Shown piece after piece: positions 1-6,118 of a stretch of 7,146 nucleotides of DNA. The notes below the pieces were generated by a model. The model was not told the DNA's origin. It ran no database searches and worked only from the letters and a program-made list of their open reading frames with translations. Source of the DNA: Bryobacterales bacterium (GTDB lineage Bacteria; Acidobacteriota; Terriglobia; Bryobacterales; Bryobacteraceae); contig JAEHDI010000822.1 in the NCBI GenBank assembly GCA_016880505.1, positions 1 through 7,146 on the forward strand, in the 5' to 3' direction. The translations under genes were made by a program, and so were the position numbers. Positions within the stretch are counted from its first letter, which is position 1; every line of letters starts with the position of its first letter.

Positions 1-957
1 ACGCCCGATCACTGGCACGCGATCACGACGGTGCAGGCCTGCCGGGCCGGCAAAGACGTGTTCGTCGAGAAACCGCTGTGCCACTCCATCACGGAGGGCC
101 GCGCCATGCTCGACGCGGCGCACCGGAACGGCCGCATCACGCAACTCGGCACGCACATTCACTACGACTACCCGAATTTCCGCCGCGTCGTTGAGGTGGT
201 CCGTTCGGGGATGCTGGGCGAAATCCACAAGGCGTACTGCTGGATCCACTCCAGCGACAAGGGCATCGGCAATCCCCCCGATGCGCCTCCGCCAAAAGAG
301 CTCGACTATGATTTCTGGCTTGGCCCGGCCCCGAAACGCCAGTACAATCCGAACCGCTCGCACGGACGGTTTCGAAACTTCTGGGACTACTCCGGAGGCG
401 TTTTCATCGACTTCTGGTGCCACATCACTGACCTCGCGTACTGGGCGCTCGACCTGAAAGCTCCGACGAGCGTCGCGGCGGCAGGAGGACGATATCTCAC
501 GGACGACAACGGTGAGACGCCGAGCGTGATGGAGGTTGTATATCAGTACCCCGGCCTAGTTCTCTCCTGGAACGTGCATCCGAAGGGGATGCCGGGCTTC
601 GAGTCGAAGTCGATCGGCTGCATCTTTCAGGGCGCCGAAGCGACGCTGGTCGCGTGGTACGAAGGGCACGAACTCTATGTCGGGGGCAAGCGTGTTCCGG
701 ACTTCAAACGGCCCGACCCGACAATTCCCGACTCGCCGGGACACATCCGCGAGTTCCTGGATGCGATCAAATCGCGGAAAAGAACCACTTGCGACGTGGA
801 GTACGCGTTTCGTCTGACAAAGGGAGGTCTGCTTGGGAACCTCGCGTACCGGACCGGCAGGCGGCTCTACTGGGACGACCAGCGGGAGCGGATCACCGGC
901 GATCGGGAGGCACAGCAGATGACGTCGCGCCGGTACCGCAAGCCGTGGCGGCTGTAG
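1..957 (+). CDS. Gfo/Idh/MocA family oxidoreductase, 5'-truncated
   Basis: This is the C-terminal 318 residues of a nucleotide-dependent sugar or polyol oxidoreductase of the Gfo/Idh/MocA family. The frame is open from the first base and reads TPDHWHA at once, so the GTG at 31 is internal and the true start lies to the left; the N-terminal Rossmann GxGxxG strand is missing. Visible family signatures are TPDHWH (residues 1-6), the dinucleotide/catalytic EKP (23-25), and SGGVFIDFWCHITDLAYW, whose D137, H141 and D144 match the usual DxxxH catalytic region of the C-terminal alpha/beta domain. The protein ends in a YRKPW-type tail common in this subfamily, so the 3' end looks complete. The substrate cannot be read from sequence. 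It differs clearly from the second oxidoreductase in this window, so the two are not a recent duplication. Family assignment is secure; specificity is unknown. Confidence 0.93.
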   Translation, partial: TPDHWHAITTVQACRAGKDVFVEKPLCHSITEGRAMLDAAHRNGRITQLGTHIHYDYPNFRRVVEVVRSGMLGEIHKAYCWIHSSDKGIGNPPDAPPPKELDYDFWLGPAPKRQYNPNRSHGRFRNFWDYSGGVFIDFWCHITDLAYWALDLKAPTSVAAAGGRYLTDDNGETPSVMEVVYQYPGLVLSWNVHPKGMPGFESKSIGCIFQGAEATLVAWYEGHELYVGGKRVPDFKRPDPTIPDSPGHIREFLDAIKSRKRTTCDVEYAFRLTKGGLLGNLAYRTGRRLYWDDQRERITGDREAQQMTSRRYRKPWRL

Positions 958-1031
958 ACAGCGCCTCGGCAGGGCTCGGCGGACGGCAGCATCGCCTGTA
1001 AGTTTTTCCGCTCGGGACGGACTATCTGATT
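958..1031. other. Intergenic gap before the sigma-factor gene
   Basis: This 74-nt gap separates the oxidoreductase stop from the GTG of the sigma gene. It holds a weak potential hairpin (GGCGG 978-982 against ATCGCC around 992-996, one G-U pair) followed at 1003-1007 by five T residues, which could be a poor terminator. A purine-rich GGGACGG at 1014-1020 could serve as a distant ribosome binding site. No convincing -35/-10 pair or ECF-type promoter was found. Whether the sigma gene has its own promoter here or is read through from upstream cannot be decided. Confidence 0.3.
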
Positions 1032-1541
1032 GTGGGCAGTCCTCGGCAGGCAAGCCTCGATGTCCGGTATCAACAACTGTTGGAGGCCTACGCGTCCGCA
1101 CTGCGCAGGCTCTGTGCGGCATGCCTGACCGACCAAGCGGACCGGCAGGACCTTTTCCAGGAGATCGCCCTCGCCCTGTGGAAGGCTCTGCCCCGGTATC
1201 GCGGCGAGGCGAGCGAGCGTACCTGGCTGTACCGCGTCGCGCACAACGTGGCTCTGACCTATTCCGGAAGGCGCCGGCGTAAAGACAGGCTGGAAAGGCC
1301 GCTCGAGGAGATGGCCGCCGAACCGGGTGTCACGGAAGGGCAACGTCACAGGGAGTTGCTGGAGGCGGTGCAGCAACTGCCGTCCTTCGACAAGCAACTC
1401 GCGCTTCTCTACCTCGAAGGACTTACGGGCCGGGAGATGGAGGAGGTCACGGGGATCTCAGCCAACAACGTCGCGGTGCGTCTCTCACGCGTGCGGCAAC
1501 GACTGGCTGCCTCTTTGCGCCCGAAGGAGGTGAGACGATGA
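1032..1541 (+). CDS. ECF-type sigma-70 family RNA polymerase sigma factor
   Basis: This 169-residue protein has the size and two-domain layout of an extracytoplasmic-function sigma factor, which directs RNA polymerase to a small regulon. Sigma region 2 covers about residues 13-83, with the core-binding motif DLFQEI (40-45) and the region 2.3/2.4 stretch WLYRVAHNVAL followed by a basic run RRRRK. Region 4 covers about 108-161, with a helix-turn-helix around GLTGREMEEVTGISANNVAV and the closing RLSRVRQRL. No region 1 or 3 is present. The start is the GTG at 1032; it has only a weak purine-rich site upstream and there is no better in-frame ATG. Its stop overlaps the ATG of the next gene (ATGA), so the two are translationally coupled. 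Family call is secure; the ECF subgroup and the signal are unknown. Confidence 0.93.
   Translation: MGSPRQASLDVRYQQLLEAYASALRRLCAACLTDQADRQDLFQEIALALWKALPRYRGEASERTWLYRVAHNVALTYSGRRRRKDRLERPLEEMAAEPGVTEGQRHRELLEAVQQLPSFDKQLALLYLEGLTGREMEEVTGISANNVAVRLSRVRQRLAASLRPKEVRR
1524..1530 (+). promoter_or_regulatory. Strong ribosome binding site for the membrane-protein gene
   Basis: AAGGAGG, a near-perfect Shine-Dalgarno sequence, lies inside the last codons of the sigma gene, 7 nt before the ATG at 1538. It fixes the start of the downstream gene. It also suggests that the partner protein is translated efficiently, and perhaps more strongly than the sigma factor, whose own GTG start has a poor site. 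Confidence 0.85.
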
Positions 1542-2143
1542 ACTCCCACAAATCGCCAGGCGATGAATTGCAGGCGGTCTGGCGGCAGAATCTTGCGGAA
1601 AAGGAGGACTTGGCAATGACGATCCGGCTGGTTCAGGAGAAAGGCAGATCCTTTCAGGACGTCGTTCGCGAGCAGAATCGGGCGGGGTACCTGCTGGCCC
1701 TGGCCCTCGGGCCCCTGACCGCTCTTGCGGCCTGGAAAGCGAATGCGGCGATCTTTCAGATCGGTTATCTGGTTCTCACGCTGACCCTCCTCGTCGGTTG
1801 TACGGTCACCTGGCTGTACCATCGCAAGGAGCGGTCCCTCGCAGACACCGGAGCAAGCGTTCGGGAGTATCACCGGCAATTGCTCGAAGCGTACGACCGT
1901 AGGATTTGTTTCCTGAAGAGCGTCAAGTTCTGGTACGCCATTCCTCTCCTGACGGGTGCATCGATGGTCCTCTTCCCGATCTGGACTCGAAGCGGTAATC
2001 CGTGGGATCTGTGGATGCCTGTCACCCTGATGGTTCTGGTGTGGGTGTGGATGTGGCACTTCAACGACGTTCAAAGAGTGGGACAAGTGCGGCGCAAGAG
2101 GCTTGAAGTCGAGGAACTGCTCGCGCAGATCGAACACGAGTGA
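1538..2143 (+). CDS. Four-helix membrane protein, possible sigma-factor regulator
   Basis: I do not recognise a named family for this 201-residue protein. It has a soluble, charged N-terminus of about 48 residues (DELQAVWRQNLAEKEDLAMTI), then four hydrophobic segments at roughly 50-67, 72-94, 131-150 and 157-175. A basic/amphipathic loop sits between the second and third (95-128) and a charged, probably helical tail at 176-201. The last hydrophobic segment is tryptophan-rich (VWVWMWHF). The start is fixed by a strong AAGGAGG, and the ATG overlaps the sigma stop by 4 nt. Small membrane proteins encoded directly after an ECF sigma gene are commonly anti-sigma factors, and the soluble N-terminus could bind sigma. 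However, I see no zinc-binding HxxxCxxC (ZAS) motif, so the anti-sigma role is inferred from position only. Confidence 0.85.
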   Translation: MNSHKSPGDELQAVWRQNLAEKEDLAMTIRLVQEKGRSFQDVVREQNRAGYLLALALGPLTALAAWKANAAIFQIGYLVLTLTLLVGCTVTWLYHRKERSLADTGASVREYHRQLLEAYDRRICFLKSVKFWYAIPLLTGASMVLFPIWTRSGNPWDLWMPVTLMVLVWVWMWHFNDVQRVGQVRRKRLEVEELLAQIEHE

Positions 2144-2176
2144 GGCTTACCGCGAAAGTCCCGACGGCTATGCGCG

Positions 2177-2197
2177 AGGGGGCGCGGCGCGCCCCCT
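2177..2197. terminator. GC-rich hairpin between convergent genes (possible terminator)
   Basis: AGGGGGCGCG (2177-2186) and CGCGCCCCCT (2188-2197) are perfect inverted 10-mers around a single base; sterically this gives a stem of about 8 bp with a small loop. It lies 33 nt after the membrane-protein stop, and its right arm overlaps the TAG stop (complement 2196-2198) of the opposing oxidoreductase gene. The position suggests a shared bidirectional transcription stop. There is no T-run on either strand, so it is not a classical intrinsic terminator and may work with Rho or simply protect 3' ends. Confidence 0.5.
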
Positions 2198-3503
2198 AAA
2201 CGATCTCCTCGCTCACCGGGTCCCACTTCACCTTGCGTTCCTTGAAGAAGGACTCGACCGACATCACCACCGTGACCGCTTCCTCCCAGGCGCGTTGAAG
2301 CCCGCACCGCGGCGTCTCGCCGGAGCGGATGCAGTCGATGAAGTTGCGCATGTGGTCCGTGACCTCCAGCTCGCCCTTCTTCATCGAGTAGTCCGGCGCG
2401 ACCATGGCGTCGTTGGGCAGCATGCCCATCGATTCGGCGGCTTTGCGAGCGGCGGCCCATTTCTTCGGGAAGTCGGGCTTCCACTCGGCGCCGTAGACAC
2501 GGCACCAGTCGGTATGTACCTCGAGGGTCGCGTCGCGGCCGAAGACGTAGGTATTCGTCCCGTGATGGCGGTTGTGGAACGTGCAGGCGAAAGTGACGTT
2601 CATTTCCTTTTTCGGATACTCGAACATCACGTGCCACTGGTCCGGCACCTCACGGTCCTGCTTCCAGAAGTACAGCCCGCCCATCGTTTGGACAGTCTCG
2701 GGAATTCCCATGCCGACGATCATGTTGACGCCGTCCCACTGGTGGCTCATGAGGTCGCCGGCGATCCCGGTACCGTACTCCCACCAGCAGCGCCATCGGA
2801 AGAACCGCTGAACGTCGAAGGGGATCTCGGGGGCGTTGGCGACGAAGCGCTTCCAGTCTATCGTCGCCGGCGTCGCGTCAGACGGGGTCTCCTGAATGTT
2901 GTACGCCGTGTAGAACTGCCACTCCGGCCACGCACTCGTGCGGTCGATATACGTTCGCACCAGCGCGACTTTGCCGAGCTGGCCGGACTGATAGATCTCG
3001 CGCGCCTTGATGAAATACGGATCGCTGTTCTGGTGATGGCCCAACTGCAGGACCACCTTGTTGTCCCTGACCGCCTTGCGGATCGCCTTCGCCTCGGGCA
3101 GAGTGCGGCACAAGGCTTTCTCTACATAGACGTGCTTCTTGTTCTCCGCCGCGCGAACGGCCATCGTCGCATGCCAGAAATCGGGCGCGGCGATGAAGAC
3201 GGCATCCACGTCGGGCGAGGAAACCGCCTTCTCCCAGTCTTTCATGAGCTGCGCCTTTTTGTTGAAACACTTGTCGGCGGCGCGCTTGAGGTTGGAGTCA
3301 TAGAGATCGCAGATGACGCGAATCTCCGTGTTCGGGCACTCCTGAGCGTGCTCGAGAAGATAGATGCCGCGCGTGCCGACGCCCACCATCGCCACTCCAA
3401 GGCGATCGTTGGCGTTGCGCTGCGCGAGAATCGCCGGGGCCGCCGCGAGTGAAGAGGCGCCGGAGAGAAGACTTCTGCGGGAAAAACGGTTGGCTGAGTC
3501 CAT
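2196..3503 (-). CDS. Tat-exported Gfo/Idh/MocA family oxidoreductase
   Basis: The protein has 435 residues from the ATG at 3503; an in-frame GTG at 3512 would add three. Residues 1-28 form a twin-arginine signal (SRRSLL, then an alanine-rich stretch ending PAILAQ), so it should be exported folded with its cofactor, as known for Zymomonas glucose-fructose oxidoreductase. The Rossmann GVGTRG is at 41-46 and the TPDxxH-like APDFWH at 106-111. The usual EKP is EKA (128-130), keeping the lysine but losing the proline. The catalytic region GDLMSHQWDG contains D250, H254 and D257. Length is normal. The gene follows the glycosidase gene by 49 nt on the same strand and is probably co-transcribed. The site before ATG is weak (GAG). 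The substrate is unknown; a sugar or glycoside is likely from the family and neighbour. Confidence 0.93.
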   Translation of the reverse strand: MDSANRFSRRSLLSGASSLAAAPAILAQRNANDRLGVAMVGVGTRGIYLLEHAQECPNTEIRVICDLYDSNLKRAADKCFNKKAQLMKDWEKAVSSPDVDAVFIAAPDFWHATMAVRAAENKKHVYVEKALCRTLPEAKAIRKAVRDNKVVLQLGHHQNSDPYFIKAREIYQSGQLGKVALVRTYIDRTSAWPEWQFYTAYNIQETPSDATPATIDWKRFVANAPEIPFDVQRFFRWRCWWEYGTGIAGDLMSHQWDGVNMIVGMGIPETVQTMGGLYFWKQDREVPDQWHVMFEYPKKEMNVTFACTFHNRHHGTNTYVFGRDATLEVHTDWCRVYGAEWKPDFPKKWAAARKAAESMGMLPNDAMVAPDYSMKKGELEVTDHMRNFIDCIRSGETPRCGLQRAWEEAVTVVMSVESFFKERKVKWDPVSEEIV

Positions 3504-3552
3504 ATCAATCACTCAAGGGGATATTTCAGCACACTCCGGCCCACTTCAGAAA

Positions 3553-6048
3553 TCACGGCGACGGAAGCGACAGTACGCGCTCCAGGACCACCTGCGTGTC
3601 ATCCGAGGAACCTTCGGCCAGAGGAATTTCGTCTCCCTTCCGGCCGATCATCGCCCACGAGTGTTGATAGCCGAGTTCGCCGATCGCGCGGCTGCCGAAC
3701 AGAGCAGCGATGGTGTCGCGGGCCCCCTGGCTCAGCAGGTACGTGGCTTCGTCCGCCACGGCAAACAGTACGAGCGTTCGGGGCGGCAGAGCGGCCAGGT
3801 ATGCGGCGAGGCGGATGGAAGCTCCTTCGTCACCCCACGTGTCGAAGGTGCGCACAGCGTCGAAGACCCCGGTCGAGGGGTTCACGGCCATCAAATTGAT
3901 GCCGCGGCCCGGCCCCCCACCGCTGGCGGCAAAGATCGTACGGCCGTTCCAGTCGAAGCGTGCGATCGGTTTCGACCGAAAGCCCCCGGAGATCACACGG
4001 ACTGCGATCTCGCCGCGGCTGGGTAGTACCGTAACCGGGATGCTGACACGGCCGCCCAGCGTGCCGGCTGCGCTCCCTATCAAATGGAACGACAGCGCCT
4101 CGGCTGACCGGGCGGCGGCCGACGCACGCAGTTCGAGTGGGACACTCTGCCCGGTAAACGCGGTTGGCGCGAGGAACGAGAGACCCGGCGCCGGATCCAG
4201 AACCGTGAAGAGCACGGGACCGCAGTAGCCGTTGACGCCTTCCACGCGCACCGGTACCGTCCGCGGCTCGCCGCCCGCCTGAAGGACGATCTCACCGCCG
4301 GAGTAAGCGAGCGAGACGCCGTAGCGGTCGGTGGCCGCGGCCACCGGCAACGGGTAAGGAGGGCTGGAGATGCCGCCGATTCGCAGGACGAGACCCGCCG
4401 AGGGGGAGGGAGGGGTGGCGGTTCCGACCCGCAGATTCACCTGGTTCAGGCCGGCAAACGACGGAAGCAGGCCCGCGTAGAGCACCTCGGCGGACGCACC
4501 GTTGACCGAAGCTTCGACGCTGTCGGAGGCGGTTCCAGACCCGAGGCCGGTGGCGTATACCTCGAGTACCTCGCCCGGCCGGACGCCATTTTCCTCCGAC
4601 GCCTGGCAGGTCGTGCCGGCGCGAACGACGGCATCCGAGAAGATTCCAGGAGCGTACTTACGGATCGAAACCATCATCGGGTTCGCAGCCCGGCCGGAAC
4701 GGAACCACATGGCGACCTCGTCGCCTGGCTTGACGTCCCAGGGAGCCTGCGCGGTCACGATGTCCGGCGCGACCCAGCCCAACGGGGCTGGTCTTCCGCC
4801 AAGACAAAGGCACGAGGCTTCCAAATGCAGCGGCCACCGGTCCAAGAGTGCAGCGGACGATTCGGCGGAGGCGAGCGCGTCCCCCGACAGGCGCAGCAGA
4901 ACGCCAGGCGCCGCAGTTTCCTCGCCCGTGGCGGCGTGTTCGAGCTTCGCCATTCTGGGGCTGTCTTCGAGATCGAATGACGCAGGAACTCTCCCGACCC
5001 AGCGGTCCGCGAGGGCTCGAAACGCGAGGCGGGGATGCAGACTGTTGAGGTCCGCAATGCCGGATTCAGTGGCACGGAAGATCCCGAACCATGAATCGTT
5101 CCTCACGCCATCGGGAAAGCTGCTGTCGTCACTCCCGGTAATCGAGTGAATCGAGGAATCCGGCCCGGAGCGCCACCACTCGTCAACGAAGCTCCTGTAG
5201 ACTCCCCCAAGGACGCTTTCGACCGATTCAATCGTGTCCGCGAGCGACAGCGCTGCATCCGCCGATGCTTGCTCGTTCTCGGCACCGGCCTGCGCATCGA
5301 AGGCGTCGATGCCGAACTCGGAGACGAGGACCGGAAGGTGTGTGCGGCCCTTTGCCGCGGCGAGCGTTTCGGTGAAACCGGTCAGGCCGGCGGCGTTCCA
5401 GCTCCAGAACGAGAGGCCGGCTACATCGTGGACTTCAGCAGGTGCGCGGACGGTGGTGGTCAGAAGAGAGGCCCCTTCGGGCTCCAGTTGCCGGAGCACG
5501 CCGGCTGCCCCCGCAAGGAGGTCGTCGAAATCGGAGTAGGGACCCGCAAATTTGCGTGGATACGCTGACAGGACTTCGTTGCCGAAGACGTATCCGATCA
5601 ACCGGGGTTGGCTCCGGAACCGCTCCGCGTAAGAACGAAACTCCGCCAGGATCCGGTCCTGGCTTTCGCGGAGGCGCCGAGTGGGATCGTAGTAGCGGTC
5701 CAGGGGGAAGTCGGCCAGCCAGTAGAGATCGTTGGACGCGAGAAGCTCGAGAAACATGCCGGCGTCGGCTGGAAGCAGCCCGTACGTACGAACCGTGTTG
5801 GCCCCGGCGGCCGCCACAAGCGGCAGATCCCTCGCCCAGAGGCAGGCGGCGGCAGGGAGCGCATCAGCGGGGCGGCGTCCGATGGGCACGTTTGAGTAAG
5901 CGATTCCCCTAACGACGAACTGCCGATCCCCGGCCCAAAGTCTGCCGCTTTCCAGACGGATCGAGCCTGCCCGGAGAGAACCGGCGGCGACGATGTGCCC
6001 CAGGATCAACAGAATCGGCATCGTTAGGCGGAAATACTGGCAGCGCAT
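3553..6048 (-). CDS. Exported multidomain glycosidase: clan-A type barrel, TIGR03437-type domain, Ig-like domain and ILEI/FAM3-like domain
   Basis: This 831-residue protein starts at an ATG preceded by AAGGA at a 9-nt spacing. Residues 1-27 are a signal peptide (hydrophobic core about 9-22). Residues about 28-350 look like a TIM-barrel glycoside hydrolase of clan GH-A (GH2/GH17/GH72-like): FVVRGIAYSNVP, GANTVRTYG (82-90), FGNEV with probable acid/base E158, and VLVSEFG with probable nucleophile E244. Residues about 466-571 match the Solibacter-type TIGR03437 domain (PGIFS, VYATGLGSG, NQVNLRV). Residues 572-676 resemble bacterial Ig-like repeats (VEGVNGYCGPVLFTV). Residues about 679-809 resemble the ILEI/FAM3 domain: GRGIN (714-718), FDTWG (735-739), and GYQHSWAMIGRKG near 793-805. 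No lipobox or LPxTG is visible. The exact GH family and substrate cannot be named from sequence alone; the domain calls are from memory of motifs. Confidence 0.9.
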   Translation of the reverse strand: MRCQYFRLTMPILLILGHIVAAGSLRAGSIRLESGRLWAGDRQFVVRGIAYSNVPIGRRPADALPAAACLWARDLPLVAAAGANTVRTYGLLPADAGMFLELLASNDLYWLADFPLDRYYDPTRRLRESQDRILAEFRSYAERFRSQPRLIGYVFGNEVLSAYPRKFAGPYSDFDDLLAGAAGVLRQLEPEGASLLTTTVRAPAEVHDVAGLSFWSWNAAGLTGFTETLAAAKGRTHLPVLVSEFGIDAFDAQAGAENEQASADAALSLADTIESVESVLGGVYRSFVDEWWRSGPDSSIHSITGSDDSSFPDGVRNDSWFGIFRATESGIADLNSLHPRLAFRALADRWVGRVPASFDLEDSPRMAKLEHAATGEETAAPGVLLRLSGDALASAESSAALLDRWPLHLEASCLCLGGRPAPLGWVAPDIVTAQAPWDVKPGDEVAMWFRSGRAANPMMVSIRKYAPGIFSDAVVRAGTTCQASEENGVRPGEVLEVYATGLGSGTASDSVEASVNGASAEVLYAGLLPSFAGLNQVNLRVGTATPPSPSAGLVLRIGGISSPPYPLPVAAATDRYGVSLAYSGGEIVLQAGGEPRTVPVRVEGVNGYCGPVLFTVLDPAPGLSFLAPTAFTGQSVPLELRASAAARSAEALSFHLIGSAAGTLGGRVSIPVTVLPSRGEIAVRVISGGFRSKPIARFDWNGRTIFAASGGGPGRGINLMAVNPSTGVFDAVRTFDTWGDEGASIRLAAYLAALPPRTLVLFAVADEATYLLSQGARDTIAALFGSRAIGELGYQHSWAMIGRKGDEIPLAEGSSDDTQVVLERVLSLPSP
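3622..4014 (-). other. ILEI/FAM3-like domain of the glycosidase
   Basis: This region encodes residues about 679-809 of the exported glycosidase. The order of motifs follows animal FAM3C/ILEI: an initial beta strand with SGGF, then GRGIN followed by a strand and NPSTG, then FDTWG, then a helix and LPPRTLVLFAVADEATY, and finally GYQHSWAMIGRKG. In animals this fold is found in the FAM3 cytokine-like proteins and in the stem domain of POMGNT1, which binds sugar. The bacterial version here has no cysteine, unlike the disulfide-bearing FAM3 proteins. A carbohydrate-binding role fits its place behind a glycosidase but is inferred. Confidence 0.75.
4336..4653 (-). other. TIGR03437-type (Solibacter C-terminal) domain
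   Basis: This region encodes residues about 466-571 of the glycosidase. The pattern PGIF, then PGEVLEVYATGLG, then a short strand pair with AEVLYAGLLPSFAGLNQVNLRV and a closing IGGISSPPYPLPV is typical of a domain expanded in Solibacter-like acidobacteria, where it usually ends large exported proteins. Its function is not established; a surface-attachment or export-related role is often guessed. Here it is internal, followed by two more domains. Confidence 0.8.
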
Positions 6049-6118
6049 ACGACAGATTCCTTACTGAACTGAGTGGCCGCCGTATGGGAGTTGTCTCAGA
6101 TCGTTCGATAGGTCAGAT
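6049..6118. other. Divergent intergenic region between glycosidase and protease genes
   Basis: The 70 nt between the two start codons must contain the promoters of both divergent genes unless they are read from elsewhere. No clear -35/-10 pair stands out on either strand. A small inverted repeat CTGAG (6068-6072) / CTCAG (6095-6099), spaced by 22 nt, and two nearby TCAGAT copies (6096-6101 and 6113-6118) are visible; both are short enough to be chance. AGG at 6110-6112 sits 6 nt before the protease GTG. Confidence 0.4.
6058..6062 (-). promoter_or_regulatory. Ribosome binding site of the glycosidase gene
   Basis: On the minus strand the sequence AAGGA lies 9 nt before the ATG whose first base is at 6048. 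It supports this start over the second in-frame methionine at residue 10, which would cut into the signal peptide. Confidence 0.7.

Noticed and set aside
31..33. GTG as start of the first oxidoreductase
   Set aside because: The ten codons before it read TPDHWHAITT, a conserved part of the family, so the gene simply enters from the left edge.
556..1397. Two overlapping minus-strand frames (556-1122 and 867-1397)
   Set aside because: They lie antisense to the first oxidoreductase and the sigma gene, are arginine/proline-rich and show no motif.
2036..2060. GT-rich tract resembling a simple repeat
   Set aside because: It encodes the tryptophan/valine-rich last membrane segment and is imperfect, so it is explained by coding.
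1409..2137. Minus-strand 242-residue frame
   Set aside because: It is antisense to the sigma factor end and membrane protein, both of which have good signals on the plus strand; no domain is visible.
2103..3452. Plus-strand 449-residue open frame antisense to the Tat-exported oxidoreductase
   Set aside because: It is opposite a clearly homologous gene, its translation is rich in R, V, L and H without any recognisable domain, and long antisense frames are expected in GC-rich DNA.
3364..4026. Plus-strand frames inside the glycosidase region (also 4502-5149, 5146-5568, 5442-5912)
   Set aside because: All are antisense to the continuous 831-codon multidomain frame and have low-complexity arginine/serine/proline composition.
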